Positions 16,422 through 25,928 of a DNA stretch of 64,000 bases are shown here, one piece after another (positions within the stretch are counted from its first letter, which is position 1; each line of letters begins with the position of its first letter). The DNA is taken from NCBI RefSeq assembly GCF_018325905.1, contig NZ_AP021901.1:3286001-3350000 (forward strand), in the 5' to 3' direction. The position numbers and the translations under genes are program-made. This DNA comes from Pseudomonas sp. St316. Lineage in GTDB: Bacteria; Pseudomonadota; Gammaproteobacteria; Pseudomonadales; Pseudomonadaceae. The notes under the pieces were generated by a model. The model made no database searches, had not been told where the DNA came from, and worked only from the letters and a program-made list of their open reading frames with translations.

Positions 16422-18047
16422 ATGAATCTGAGATCCCTCAATATCGCGCGCAGAGCTGCATTCTGCTTTGGTGCCATCACCCTGCTGTTGATCGGGCTGG
16501 GAGGGTTCTCCTACGTCCAGATCGGCCACTTGCGCGCCGCAGAACAAGACATAGAAGAAAAATCACTGCCCAGCATTCAAGTGGTCGATGACATTCAGAT
16601 CGCGCTTCTACATGCCCGCCTCGAGAGCATCAGAATGCTGGCCAGCACCGATCCCTCGGTCAAGAGCGCATCGCAGGCCAAAGTACGAGAAGCCATGGAG
16701 ACCTTGCAGTCTCGCAGCGAATTCTATCGGCAGAACCTGATTACAAGCGATAAGGATCGCGCGCAACTTGATGACGCGCACACGGCGATGAACACCTACA
16801 TCGATGGGTTGAAGCAAGTTATCGCGATGGACGCTACCGAACATGACAAGGCCGTAGCCTTTGCCAACTCTGAACAGGCAAACCGCGCCAGCGCCTATCA
16901 GGAAAAGCTCACGGCCATGCGCGAGCTGAATAAAAAAGAGACAGAGACGTCGGGGGCCATTGCAACCGCCGTGTATGACCACAGCGTCAACATTCTGATG
17001 ATCGTCGTGGTCGTGGCGCTGATGCTCACGGTTTTCCTCGCTATCGCCTTGACCCGTAGCATTGTCGACCCGATCAATACCTCGCTGAAACTGGCTGAAG
17101 ACATCGCCGAAGGCGATCTGACCCGCCAGTTGGAGGTGACCGGAAAGGATGAGGCCTCCCGCCTGATGCAGGCGCTCAACATCATGTCGCAGAAGCTGCG
17201 GCGCACGGTCCTGGAAATCGCCGGTGCGTCCACTCAACTGAGCACGGCTGCCGTCGAAATGACCTCCATCACTGAAGACGCCGGCCGCACCTTGCAACAG
17301 CAGAACAGCGAGATCGAGCAAGCCGCGACGGCAGTCAACGAGATGAGTGCAGCGGTTGAAGAAGTGGCACGCAACGCGACGTCAACCTCCCAGGCCGCCC
17401 AACAATCGAGCCTGTCGGCAGACCTGGGCAATGAACGCGTCACTGAAACCCTGGCGGCCATGCGCAACTTGACGAGCCTGGTGGAAGGTTCATCCGCACA
17501 AGTCCTGGCGCTGGCCGGCCAGGCCCAGGACATCAGCAAAGTGCTGAGCGTCATCCGGGGCATTGCCGAGCAGACCAATCTCCTGGCCCTCAATGCGGCA
17601 ATCGAAGCGGCGCGGGCCGGCGAACAAGGTCGAGGTTTTGCCGTGGTCGCCGACGAAGTCCGCGCCTTGGCGCATCGTACGCAAACGTCGACCCAGGAAA
17701 TCGAGCAGATGATCTCGGCGATACAGGCAGGCTCCTCTGCCACGGTAGCGTCGATGCACAAAAGCACCCAGGAGGTGCACAGCACCCGAAAAACCGCAGA
17801 AGACGCCGGGCAGTCCCTGCAACAAATCACCCATGCCGTGCTGGAGATCAATGAGCGCAACCTGCAAATCGCGACGGCGTCCGAGCAACAGGCGCATGTG
17901 GCCCGGGACGTTGACCGAAGCCTGGTCAGCATTCGCGACCTGGCAATGCAAAGCAGCGAGGGAACCCGTCAAACGCTCATTGCCAGCAACGAGCTGTCGC
18001 ACCTGGCGGTGAACCTGAACAACCTGGTGCTGCGATTCAAGACGTGA
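16422..18047 (+). CDS. Methyl-accepting chemotaxis protein (four-helix-bundle sensor)
   Basis: A 541-residue transducer from the ATG at 16422 ([11 protein letters not shown]). The first TM is near residues 12-34. A helical periplasmic domain of about 155 residues without Cache motifs looks like 4HB_MCP, and the second TM is [24 protein letters not shown] and a signalling domain follow, with the conserved hairpin tip [32 protein letters not shown]. It signals to CheA/CheW. The ligand cannot be deduced. Confidence 0.92.
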   Translation: MNLRSLNIARRAAFCFGAITLLLIGLGGFSYVQIGHLRAAEQDIEEKSLPSIQVVDDIQIALLHARLESIRMLASTDPSVKSASQAKVREAMETLQSRSEFYRQNLITSDKDRAQLDDAHTAMNTYIDGLKQVIAMDATEHDKAVAFANSEQANRASAYQEKLTAMRELNKKETETSGAIATAVYDHSVNILMIVVVVALMLTVFLAIALTRSIVDPINTSLKLAEDIAEGDLTRQLEVTGKDEASRLMQALNIMSQKLRRTVLEIAGASTQLSTAAVEMTSITEDAGRTLQQQNSEIEQAATAVNEMSAAVEEVARNATSTSQAAQQSSLSADLGNERVTETLAAMRNLTSLVEGSSAQVLALAGQAQDISKVLSVIRGIAEQTNLLALNAAIEAARAGEQGRGFAVVADEVRALAHRTQTSTQEIEQMISAIQAGSSATVASMHKSTQEVHSTRKTAEDAGQSLQQITHAVLEINERNLQIATASEQQAHVARDVDRSLVSIRDLAMQSSEGTRQTLIASNELSHLAVNLNNLVLRFKT

Positions 18048-18110
18048 CCAGGTGACGTTTGGCATGTGAGCACCTAAGCTCCCTGGCACGTAACGCTCAA
18101 GGGATTGCCC

Positions 18111-18746
18111 ATGTCATTTGATTTGCACCACCTGCTACTGGTCTTCACCGTCTACATCGTCGGTGCGGCCAGCCCCGGCCCGAGCAACATGCGGATCATG
18201 GGCGTGGCGATGCATCAGGGCAGGCAACCTGCGCTGATGCTCGCGGCCGGCGTCATCAGTGGTTCTTTTTTCTGGGGATCGATGGCCGCCATCGGTGTGT
18301 CGGCCATTCTGGCCCAGTACGCGCAGGCACTCTTCGCGCTCAAGGTAGTCGGTGGCCTTTACCTGCTATTCCTGGCCTTCAAGGCTGGGCGCTCTGCCCT
18401 GACGCCTGATGCGCGCCTTGAAAAGGAGCTGGCGGCAGCGCCAACCTTATCAGGCTTGGACCTCTATCGACGCGGCTTGCTGATGCACCTGACAAACCCC
18501 AAGGCCCTGCTGGGGTGGATGGCGACGATGACGCTAGGGTTGGGGCCGCAAGCAACCCCTGGAACGGTGGCGCTCATCCTGGCGGGTTGTGCCGTGTTGA
18601 GCATCACCATTTTCTGCGGGTATGCCATCGTTTTCTCCACGGCTGCGATGACTCAGGGGTATCGCAGGGCGCGCCGATGGATCGAAGGCACCCTGGCGCT
18701 GGTATTTGGCGCCGCAGGTTTGAAGCTGTTGTTTTCGCGCCCTTGA
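18111..18746 (+). CDS. LysE/RhtB-family exporter
   Basis: A 211-residue, six-TM-type protein with the family N-terminal motif VGAASPGPSNMRIMGVAMHQGR and the NPKALLGWMA motif. Such proteins export amino acids or related compounds; the substrate is unknown. ATG at 18111 is preferred over a TTG 6 nt upstream. It stands alone after the chemoreceptor gene. Confidence 0.88.
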   Translation: MSFDLHHLLLVFTVYIVGAASPGPSNMRIMGVAMHQGRQPALMLAAGVISGSFFWGSMAAIGVSAILAQYAQALFALKVVGGLYLLFLAFKAGRSALTPDARLEKELAAAPTLSGLDLYRRGLLMHLTNPKALLGWMATMTLGLGPQATPGTVALILAGCAVLSITIFCGYAIVFSTAAMTQGYRRARRWIEGTLALVFGAAGLKLLFSRP

Positions 18747-18812
18747 TCCAAGACCCGCGCTGCGCATCGTAGTGAACGGGTTGGGCACGGCATCCTTGCC
18801 AGCCCTCCCCAC

Positions 18813-19601
18813 TCAGGCCACTTGCAATCCCGCCGCCTGCGCAACCTGCAACCGCCAGTTTTCCGCTTCCTGCCAGTCATTACCAAACGACCAGGTTGTC
18901 CAGCCAGGCGTACCGGAGCCGATCTGAAACTGAATCTGCAAGGTAAAGGTGTGGTAGTTCGTACTGGTTGTGTGGGTGGTGGAGTTGGAAGTGCCTCTGC
19001 CGATTTCGCTGCCAAAGTGCGTTCTGTTGACCTGCCGCTCACTGTGGTTGGTGTGGGTGTTGGAGGTGTGGACGGTCTGGACTTTCTCATCCACCCGCAC
19101 TTGGCGGACCACCCGCGGCGCGTCGATCAGTGCATGCTGGTAGCCGGACTCTTCGGCGTAGAGATAGAGCACCGCGGTCTCCGGAAACAGCCCGAGCATG
19201 TTCTCCCCGCGGGAGATCCAGCGATAGGGCCCCAGGGCCTGTTCGGCGAGGAAGTCCGTGCATTCCTTGTGCAGCACGACACCGACGTTGTCTTGAACGC
19301 GCTTGAGTTCGCGGCGTTCCTTGCGCCAGAACAAGGTCAGTGGCAGGCTGAAAACCCAGGTTGCGCACCAGAGCAGTCCGGCGAAAATCGGGCCGCCGAT
19401 GTAGTGCCCCTGGGCCACCCATTTGATCAGGAAGTACCCGCAGACCAGTCCCTGGACGATCATGAACGGCTTGATGAACACGTGCTTGCGCTGCGCCAGC
19501 CGTGCTTGGGCGGGCGGTATCAGCTGGCGGGCCTGCTCGACGCTGGGGGACAGTGGGAAGTGGGTGACTTCAGGGCGGGTTGCGATTTCGCCATGGGACA
19601 T
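18813..19601 (-). CDS. Hypothetical inner-membrane protein
   Basis: A 262-residue protein. Residues ~43-95 carry two or three hydrophobic stretches (FMIVQGLVCGYFLIKW, YIGGPIFAGLLWCATWVFSL). A soluble C-terminal part has a Thr/Ser/Asn/His-rich stretch (TVHTSNTHTNHSERQ, TSNSTTHTTSTNYHTFTLQ) and ends with WQEAENWRLQVAQAAG. I do not recognise a named family. Codon use is typical of the neighbours, so it is likely real. Confidence 0.7.
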   Translation of the reverse strand: MSHGEIATRPEVTHFPLSPSVEQARQLIPPAQARLAQRKHVFIKPFMIVQGLVCGYFLIKWVAQGHYIGGPIFAGLLWCATWVFSLPLTLFWRKERRELKRVQDNVGVVLHKECTDFLAEQALGPYRWISRGENMLGLFPETAVLYLYAEESGYQHALIDAPRVVRQVRVDEKVQTVHTSNTHTNHSERQVNRTHFGSEIGRGTSNSTTHTTSTNYHTFTLQIQFQIGSGTPGWTTWSFGNDWQEAENWRLQVAQAAGLQVA

Positions 19602-19748
19602 GTGAAGGGGTTCCTGTGACTGCCGTGTCAGTGCCGGAGCGGCGTAGAGCGCGCACTATAGCGGTTGCCGGGCGGGCTGCCCATGCACCGGCAATCAAAA
19701 TATCGAATGGGCTATTCCTTGCCACGCCCGATGTCACTGGCCGGCCCA

Positions 19749-20168
19749 TCACTTTTCGATGACGTCGCCACGCATCGGTGCCAGCCGCTTGATCAGGCGA
19801 TTCTGCACCGGCACCGCAATGCGCTGGTCATCCATGGCGGCGATCAGGTCCTCTACCAGGGCGTTGAAGTCGCTGCGGCTGATGCCCTGGCCCTTGTGAC
19901 TCTCGGCCATGGTGTCGCCGGTGTAGAGGCAGGGACCACCCGCTTCCACGCAAAACTGCTCGATCAGCTTGTCACGCAAACGCTGGATATCAATCTTGCG
20001 GAAGCGCTCCACGATGCGTTTATCACGGGCGATGTTCAACAGCATGCCCTCGACGATCGCGGTAATTCCCGGCTGGCCGCCAAGGTCCCGGTAGAGACTG
20101 TCGTCCTTGGGCAAGGGTTGCGCACAGGCTCCCAGGAGCACGCTGAGTATCAGCAGGAAGATGCGCAT
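19749..20168 (-). CDS. Lipoprotein group 1 truncated hemoglobin
   Basis: A 139-residue protein: lipoprotein signal with lipobox LLGAC (residues 12-16), then a truncated-globin fold (SLYRDLGGQPGITAIVEGML). A probable proximal His lies in ESHKGQGIS and FCVEAGGPCLYTGDTM is typical of group 1 globins. Lipid anchoring is unusual for a globin and places it at the cell envelope. The start at 20168 shares its A with the stop of the upstream DUF3034 gene (TGATG), so translation is coupled. Its role might be NO, O2 or redox sensing or detoxification near the GGDEF/EAL partner; this is inference. Confidence 0.88.
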   Translation of the reverse strand: MRIFLLILSVLLGACAQPLPKDDSLYRDLGGQPGITAIVEGMLLNIARDKRIVERFRKIDIQRLRDKLIEQFCVEAGGPCLYTGDTMAESHKGQGISRSDFNALVEDLIAAMDDQRIAVPVQNRLIKRLAPMRGDVIEK

Positions 20169-21031
20169 CAAAAACTACCCTGGAGGGAAAGGTACAGGCC
20201 GTTCTGGCTATCGAGGGTCGCGATTTCACCCAGTCGCGCGTAGGCCAGCACCATTGAAAGGTGCTTGTTGGGGAAGTAACCCACGAACAGGTCGGACCAG
20301 TCGCTCTCCCCGCTGAAGGACAGGTTGTCCGGCTTCTGCCGGTATTCGGCGCCCAACGCCCAGCGCGGATTGAGCAGCACGGCCAGCGAGCCTTCCTTCA
20401 GCACACGGCGGGTGTCGCGACGATCGCCGCCGAATCCCAGCAGCCCCAGTTCATTGGCACGGCTGTAGCGCAAGCTGCCATTGACCAGCAGGTTGTAGCC
20501 GAAGGCCGCTCCCATGAATAACCGACTCGCGGCCAGGTAGCCTTCGGTGTCGCTGTCGCGCCGGGCGCCCACCAGGCTTGGGATGAGGAAATTGTTCTGG
20601 TGCTTGTATTCCAGGCCCAGGGAGACCTGTGGCAAGGCGTCATAGATCACGTCGCCGAACAAACGCACCTTCATGGCGTAGATGTCCTGGCCCAGGCTAT
20701 CCTCAGGCAGGTTCAGCTTGTTCGCCAGCGAGCCCAGGTCGAAGCGCTGCTGGGCGTAGGACAGTTCGACCCGGTTATCATAGGCCACGGCCAACCCGGC
20801 GACATCCAGCCGATAGTCCGGCAGATTGACCGAGGTCGCGAACGCGCTCGCCCCCCACTCGCCCTGCTCGCCGTACCCGGCCAACATCGCCCACGGCGTG
20901 ATCCCGCCGCCTGCCGCGCCCTCCAGGCTGCTGGCGCCGCCCGTGGCGATCAAACGCCCATCGGCAAAAGCCTGTTGGAAGGCCAAGGCCACGCAACAGC
21001 CGATTGGCAGGAAATAACGTGAAGCCATCAT
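20168..21031 (-). CDS. DUF3034-family predicted outer-membrane protein
   Basis: A 287-residue exported protein (MMASRYFLPIGCCVALAFQQAFA signal). The rest is rich in alternating beta-strand segments (YGEQGEWGASAFATSV, QVSLGLEYKHQNNFLIPSLV, WALGAEYRQKPDNL) ending in Phe (LYLSLQGSF), typical of an outer-membrane barrel and of DUF3034. Start 21031 sits 2 nt after the stop of the GGDEF/EAL gene; longer readings run into that gene. Function is unknown. Confidence 0.8.
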   Translation of the reverse strand: MMASRYFLPIGCCVALAFQQAFADGRLIATGGASSLEGAAGGGITPWAMLAGYGEQGEWGASAFATSVNLPDYRLDVAGLAVAYDNRVELSYAQQRFDLGSLANKLNLPEDSLGQDIYAMKVRLFGDVIYDALPQVSLGLEYKHQNNFLIPSLVGARRDSDTEGYLAASRLFMGAAFGYNLLVNGSLRYSRANELGLLGFGGDRRDTRRVLKEGSLAVLLNPRWALGAEYRQKPDNLSFSGESDWSDLFVGYFPNKHLSMVLAYARLGEIATLDSQNGLYLSLQGSF

Positions 21032-21033
21032 CT

Positions 21034-23412
21034 TCAATGAACCAGCGCTGTACGGAAATTCAGGGGTAACGCCACCCAGGCCTCGAACGCTTCGGCGGTC
21101 AGCGGCCGGCTGATCAAGTAACCTTGTGCGGTATCGCAATGCCAACGTTCGAGCAGCCTCAGGCTGTGGGCGTATTCGACGCCCTCGGCCACCACCTTGA
21201 GCCCCAGGTTGTGGCTCATTTCGATGGTCGAGCGGACAATCACCGCGTCTTCACTGGCTTCGTCCAGGTCGCGGACAAACGACTGGTCGATTTTCAGTTC
21301 TTGCACCGGCAGCCGCTTGAGGTGCGCCAGGGAAGAGTAGCCTGTGCCAAAGTCATCCACCGACAGGCTGATGCCGCAATCGCGCAGTAAATGAAGGTTT
21401 TTCAAGGCCCGCTCGGGCTCGCGCATGACCGCGCTTTCAGTGACTTCGAAAATCAGCTGTTCGGCGGGTAGCCGGTGGCTGCGCAACAACGCCACGACCC
21501 GCGTGGGCAGGTCATCGCTGATGAGGTCTTCGGCGGATATGTTCAATGACAGCTCCAGGCGCAGGCCCCGCTCATTCCATTCCGAGAGTTGACGCATGCC
21601 CTCGTTGATCACCCAGTGGGTCAACGCCTGGATGCTTCCGGTGCGTTCTGCCATCGGAATGAACTCGGCTGGAGAGATGGAGCCCAGTTGTGGGTGTTGC
21701 CAGCGCAACAGGGCTTCGGCCTGGCGGACGTGATTGTTCAAGATGTTCAGCTTGGGCTGGTAATGCAGGAGCAGCTCGCCGTTGCCCGCCGCGTGGCGCA
21801 GGTCCCGAATCAGTGTGATCTGGCGACGGTGGGCCAAATCGCGCCCGTGCTGGTAGACCTGCAGATGCCCGGGCATCTGCGCCGCATCCTTCATCGCAAT
21901 CGATGCGCGCTCCAGCAGGCTTTGGGCGCTTTCGCCATCGGTTGGATAGGCGGCTATCCCGAGCCTGCAGTCCAGCGTCAGGTCATGGCCGTTGATGCGC
22001 TGGGGCTTGAGCAGGAACTGCTGCAACTGGTCGGCCACCGCCACCGCCGCATCGCTGTCCATCCCATCGAGCAGGAGCAGGAATTCCTCGGCGATCAGAT
22101 GCGCCACGGTGTCACCCGGGCTCAACAGCGCCTGGATACGTTGACCGGTCTGGCGAAGCAAGCGGTCGATCGTCTCAGGGTCGACCGTTTCGTTGATGGC
22201 GCGCAGGTTATCGATGCCCATGAATATCACCGTCATCGGTCGCTTTGCGGCAATCGCACTGCCCAGGCGTTCCATGGCAAGTGCCCGGTTGGGCAAGTCG
22301 GTGACCGGGTCATGCAGGGCGTTGTGAGCCAATTGTTGCTCACGGTCGGCAATGCCCCTTTGCATGGTGTTGACGGCGTTGGCCAGCAGGCCGAGTTCAT
22401 CCTCCCGTTGCAATACCACGGGGGTCTGGTAGTCGCCCTGGCCGATGCGCTCCGCCGCCAAGGCCAACGACCTCACCGGCCGCGACACCCCGCGGGCCAG
22501 AAGCAAGGCGCCGACCAACGAGGCGATCAGCGCAACCAGGGTGATCGCCAGGATCTTTTCATCCAGCGGAGCGAAGGCTTGCATGGCCACGTCGAGCGGA
22601 CTCTGCAACAGGGCGATCACCTGTCCGTTGTATCCACCCGAGCCGTCTGCCAGCGTCAGGAACTGGCTGAGGTAATTGTGGTTCAGGTGCTCCGTCAGCG
22701 TGGCCTCGCCGGGCAGGGACGAACCGAGCATCAGGCTGGAAATCGACCCGTGCAACGCGTCGGGCTGCGTGCTGACCAGTTCCCCCGGCTGGTGTTGGTC
22801 GACGGCAAGAAACGAAACCTCCAGGTTGGTGAGCGAGCGCAGCTCATTGGCAAAGGCCTTGTCCATGCTGAAACCCATCACCACCCTGGCGACGGGCAGC
22901 GGCGCGAGCACGGGCGTCTCCACCAGCAAATGCGGTTTACCCTGCAACGGCACGATCACCATGGACTGGCGCGCACCTCGGGCCAGGCGCAACGCGCCGT
23001 CGTACTGGAACGGTGACCCATCGGGCATGTGCTCAAGGGTGCTGGCGAGTACGGTGCCGTCCATGCTCAGCAGGATCATGTCGCTGGCATTGATCCGCTT
23101 GCCGTGGTTGATCAGCACCGAGCGGATGGTCGCCGCGTCCCGGCTGGCTACCGCTTCGCGAAAACCGAAGTCGGCGGCCAGTAACTGCACGCCATCGGCC
23201 AGGCGCCTCCCCTGCGCTTCCAGCAGCCGCTCAAAGATGCGCGTGCCGACGTCCAATTGCGCGTCGGCCTGGCTGCGCACCGCCGTATTGGTCGCCGCGT
23301 TGACGCTGAAATACAGCAAGCCGATCACCAGCAGCGACAACAGGATCATCACTGCGGCGACTTGTGCCTGGAAACTATTGCGCAGTTTCACGGGTGGCTC
23401 GCTTGAATGCAT
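21034..23412 (-). CDS. Membrane GGDEF/EAL protein with HAMP (probable c-di-GMP phosphodiesterase)
   Basis: A 792-residue protein. The first TM is near residues 17-35, a Cache-like periplasmic sensor follows to about 280, and the second TM is ILAITLVALIASLVGALLLARG. A HAMP domain, a GGDEF domain and an EAL domain come next. The GGDEF signature is replaced by IAEEF, so cyclase activity is unlikely. The EAL side is intact (AEALLRWQHP, NISAEDL, DDFGTGYSSL, KIDQSFVRDL), pointing to c-di-GMP hydrolysis. It overlaps the upstream cupredoxin-like gene by 38 nt and is followed by DUF3034 and globin genes in one operon. Confidence 0.9.
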   Translation of the reverse strand: MHSSEPPVKLRNSFQAQVAAVMILLSLLVIGLLYFSVNAATNTAVRSQADAQLDVGTRIFERLLEAQGRRLADGVQLLAADFGFREAVASRDAATIRSVLINHGKRINASDMILLSMDGTVLASTLEHMPDGSPFQYDGALRLARGARQSMVIVPLQGKPHLLVETPVLAPLPVARVVMGFSMDKAFANELRSLTNLEVSFLAVDQHQPGELVSTQPDALHGSISSLMLGSSLPGEATLTEHLNHNYLSQFLTLADGSGGYNGQVIALLQSPLDVAMQAFAPLDEKILAITLVALIASLVGALLLARGVSRPVRSLALAAERIGQGDYQTPVVLQREDELGLLANAVNTMQRGIADREQQLAHNALHDPVTDLPNRALAMERLGSAIAAKRPMTVIFMGIDNLRAINETVDPETIDRLLRQTGQRIQALLSPGDTVAHLIAEEFLLLLDGMDSDAAVAVADQLQQFLLKPQRINGHDLTLDCRLGIAAYPTDGESAQSLLERASIAMKDAAQMPGHLQVYQHGRDLAHRRQITLIRDLRHAAGNGELLLHYQPKLNILNNHVRQAEALLRWQHPQLGSISPAEFIPMAERTGSIQALTHWVINEGMRQLSEWNERGLRLELSLNISAEDLISDDLPTRVVALLRSHRLPAEQLIFEVTESAVMREPERALKNLHLLRDCGISLSVDDFGTGYSSLAHLKRLPVQELKIDQSFVRDLDEASEDAVIVRSTIEMSHNLGLKVVAEGVEYAHSLRLLERWHCDTAQGYLISRPLTAEAFEAWVALPLNFRTALVH

Positions 23413-24052
23413 CGCCGAACGTACGGGTGGCGGGTGCGCTCTGCTCGGGTAAGGGTTCCAGGGTCAGCGTGTAGTCTTGTTTTAGTCCGCTCGCGGGAAG
23501 TTTCAAGGAACCGGCCTCGACCGGCAGCATCCCTTTGAGCTGTGGGTGCCAAAGGGTCACCCGGTATTCACCGGCTGCCAGATTGTCCAGTGCCACATGG
23601 CCTTGGGCGTCGGTGACGGCAAACTGCGGATCGTCGGTCACGAACACGTAACCGAGCATACGGTCGTGGATGTTGCAGCCCAGGACCACCACACCCGGCT
23701 TGTCGAACAGGACCGGCTCAGAGGGGGTGCCCTCATATAGGCGCAGTTCGAAGCGTTTGGCGGGGGAAAACGAGTAGACCTGATGGCGGATATTGTCGCT
23801 ATTGGGGAACTTGATCAGGCTGCCGGTGTGCACTGCCAGCACGTGGGGCGCAAACTGCTGGTTGCGCTGGTCCATGTTCGCTGACAGGGCGGCTGAAGGC
23901 CCACCAATGGGGCCTTGCAGGGTAATGACCGCGTCGGCAAGCGGCTTGCCTGAGACCTCATGAATCTCGACATCGAGTTTCGTGACAACCGCCCACGCGA
24001 CAGGGGAAGCGAACAGCAACAGCAGCATGAACAGGTAGCTTTTTGGGGGCAT
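23375..24052 (-). CDS. Cupredoxin-like exported protein (annotated elsewhere as methylamine utilization protein)
   Basis: A 225-residue protein with a signal peptide (SYLFMLLLLFASPVAWA). Copper-site-like residues are visible: His in NSDNIRHQVYSF, and the Cys-His pair in GVVVLGCNIHDRMLGYVFVTDDP. A carboxypeptidase-regulatory-like beta domain (VTDAQGHVALDNLAAGEYRVTLWHP) follows. Homologues are often named methylamine utilization protein, but nothing here proves such a role. It starts the operon with GGDEF/EAL, DUF3034 and globin genes. A copper-dependent redox or signalling input is plausible. Confidence 0.8.
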   Translation of the reverse strand: MPPKSYLFMLLLLFASPVAWAVVTKLDVEIHEVSGKPLADAVITLQGPIGGPSAALSANMDQRNQQFAPHVLAVHTGSLIKFPNSDNIRHQVYSFSPAKRFELRLYEGTPSEPVLFDKPGVVVLGCNIHDRMLGYVFVTDDPQFAVTDAQGHVALDNLAAGEYRVTLWHPQLKGMLPVEAGSLKLPASGLKQDYTLTLEPLPEQSAPATRTFGDAFKRATRETAQ

Positions 24053-24264
24053 GCCAATTCCACAGGAAACGATGGGGCGATTGTCTGGGTGACAAGCCCC
24101 TGACGGTGGCACTGGGTGTCACGCACTGAGTACCTGTCAGGGTATCGACCGATTGGCACAAACCTGAAGCGTTGTATCTGGCGCTTCCCTGATGCCGTGG
24201 CCGGAACGAATCAACCACACAGGCCTCTAGGCCTGCGCAGGCGCCCCCAAGGTCTCGCTATCCC

Positions 24265-24531
24265 TTGCCCGGCCTGGAAGCATCCTGCGATCCGTTGCAC
24301 GTCTATCCGTTCGCACACTGGCTGGTGATCGGTCATGGGGTCGGCGACGGTGCTGCGCGCTGGCACTTCATTCACCGCAGCAGCCATCGGCTATGCGCCG
24401 CCCTCGACTGGCCGTTGCATCATGCGCAACTGCGCCTGGTGGGTGACGAATGCGTGCTGTTCGATCATCAGGGGCGGCTTTGGCATATCGACCTGGCTCG
24501 CTCCGTGACGGCTGCGCTGTCGATGCAGTAG
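24265..24531 (+). CDS. Small hypothetical protein, tentative
   Basis: An 88-codon frame in the gap between two minus-strand genes, beginning MPGLEASCDPLHVYPFAHWL and including GRLWHIDLARSV. Amino-acid usage (Trp, His, Asp spread) looks protein-like and no gene overlaps it on the other strand. I recognise no family and see no strong ribosome-binding site. Confidence 0.4.
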   Translation: MPGLEASCDPLHVYPFAHWLVIGHGVGDGAARWHFIHRSSHRLCAALDWPLHHAQLRLVGDECVLFDHQGRLWHIDLARSVTAALSMQ

Positions 24532-24635
24532 GTCAGCCCGCCTGTCCTGTGCATTTTCAACCGGCGCGACTGAACCGGGTCATCGCCAACCTACCGCTGC
24601 CAACGCTTGCAGCAAGCAGTGCCCATCCAGGCCCT

Positions 24636-25403
24636 TCAAACCCCGCCCAACTCATCCTCGCGCAACGTCAGTACCGATACCCCCGAAGACGTCACCGCAA
24701 CGGTGTGCTCGAATTGCGCGGAGAGCATCCCGTCCTGGGTCACGACCGTCCAGCCATCAGCCTGGGTCCTCACATGGCGCGTACCTTGATTGAGCATCGG
24801 CTCGATGGTGAACACCATCCCCTCGCGCAACACCAGGCCGGTGCCGGGCTTGCCGAAATGCAAGACTTGAGGCTCCTCATGCATCTGCTGGCCGATTCCA
24901 TGACCGCAATATTCACGCACCACGGAATAACCATTGTGCCTGGCATGACGCTCAATGGCCGCTCCAACGTCCCCCAGTCGCGCGCCTGGCCGTACGGTAC
25001 GGATGCCTTGCCACATCGCCTCGTACGTGACCTGGACCAGGCGCCGGGCGGTGGCGCTGACATTCCCGATCAGGTAGGTCTTGCTGGAGTCAGCGATATA
25101 GCCATTCTTTTCCAGGGTGATGTCGAAATTGACGATATCGCCCTCACGCAGAATCCTGGAAGGCGACGGCACTCCGTGACAAACCTCCTCGTTCACTGAG
25201 CAATTGAGGACGAACCCAAAGCCGTACTGGCCCTTGCTCGCCGGTCGGGCCTTGAGATCGTCCACGATGAACCGCTCCACCCTGGCATCGACCTGGAGGG
25301 TCGACATCCCCGCCAGCGGGGTCTTATCCAACAGTTCGAACACAGACGCCAGGAGCCGGCCAGACTCCGCCAGCAGGGCAACCTGCTGCGGATTCTTGAC
25401 CAT
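24636..25403 (-). CDS. map: Type I methionine aminopeptidase
   Basis: A 255-residue pita-bread metallopeptidase. Metal ligands are visible as Asp in DIVNFDITLEKNGYIADSSKTY, His in YCGHGIGQQMHEEP, Glu in FTIEPMLN and Glu in SAQFEHTVAVT. It removes initiator methionine from nascent proteins. I start at ATG 25403; a TTG 6 nt earlier overlaps the stop of the ParD-like gene. It is probably a second, accessory copy, since the main map gene usually sits by rpsB. Coupling to a ParD-like gene suggests regulated expression. Confidence 0.92.
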   Translation of the reverse strand: MVKNPQQVALLAESGRLLASVFELLDKTPLAGMSTLQVDARVERFIVDDLKARPASKGQYGFGFVLNCSVNEEVCHGVPSPSRILREGDIVNFDITLEKNGYIADSSKTYLIGNVSATARRLVQVTYEAMWQGIRTVRPGARLGDVGAAIERHARHNGYSVVREYCGHGIGQQMHEEPQVLHFGKPGTGLVLREGMVFTIEPMLNQGTRHVRTQADGWTVVTQDGMLSAQFEHTVAVTSSGVSVLTLREDELGGV

Positions 25404-25405
25404 GC

Positions 25406-25612
25406 TCAACTTACCACCAGCGGCTGGGCACGCACGCCCGCGCTGCCGAGTTCACGACGCATGACCTCATTGAAGGTCAGCTCGGGGTTCATTTCGCACA
25501 ACAGGCCGACCTTGATCCAGAAAGCCGCCTGCGCATTGATGGAGCGACAAGACACCTTGGTGGCCCGGCGTAGTTGGTCATGCAGTTCGTCGTCTATGTT
25601 TACGATGCCCAT
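25406..25612 (-). CDS. ParD-like antitoxin-family DNA-binding protein
   Basis: A 68-residue protein with a ribbon-helix-helix-like N-terminus (MGIVNIDDELHDQLRRATKVSCRSINAQAAFWIKVGLL), resembling the ParD-like family (PF11903). No ParE-like toxin is adjacent; the next gene is methionine aminopeptidase, joined with no real gap. Two palindromes directly upstream of its start suggest autoregulation. Confidence 0.8.
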   Translation of the reverse strand: MGIVNIDDELHDQLRRATKVSCRSINAQAAFWIKVGLLCEMNPELTFNEVMRRELGSAGVRAQPLVVS

Positions 25613-25622
25613 TGGCTATACC

Positions 25623-25637
25623 TATACGTTTCGTATA
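25623..25637. promoter_or_regulatory. Inverted repeat TATACG-TTT-CGTATA
   Basis: A perfect 6-bp-arm inverted repeat 11 bp upstream of the ParD-like ATG. It is a likely operator for the ribbon-helix-helix protein. Confidence 0.6.
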
Positions 25638-25641
25638 TGAA

Positions 25642-25653
25642 AAGCATATGCTT
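25642..25653. promoter_or_regulatory. Palindrome AAGCATATGCTT
   Basis: A perfect 12-bp palindrome immediately upstream of the TATACG repeat, forming a tandem operator-like arrangement before the ParD-like/map operon. Confidence 0.5.
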
Positions 25654-25928
25654 CGTAGCTTGGAAAGCCAAGGGCCCTGTTCGGATTTTTGTCGGTTATC
25701 ACTGCCCTTGATTAGCTGGACGAAGTCGGACATTGGGGTCGTCGTCCGCTCGGTATATCCGTAACACGACGATGCGTTAGAGAACAGACAGGGCAGCGTT
25801 ACGATGACATGCCCGATGCATCCAGATCGACATGGCCGTCAGCATTCGACCACCCTTCTCGCTCCCGAGTGATCTGCGTTGGACGACCCAGCCATTCATT
25901 CGGTACGAGCGCGCTCCTCTGCCGGGCC

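Larger units (their letters stand above)
25613..25928. other. Intergenic region upstream of the ParD-like/map operon
   Basis: A 316-bp gap. The 40 bp next to the ParD-like start contain two palindromes; the rest up to the 3' end of the histidine kinase gene shows no gene or clear terminator that I can support. Confidence 0.5.

Noticed and set aside
21589..23016. A 475-codon open frame on the plus strand
   Set aside because: It runs antisense to the GGDEF/EAL gene, whose domains are clear. The composition (Gln/Arg/His-rich) is typical of a shadow frame.
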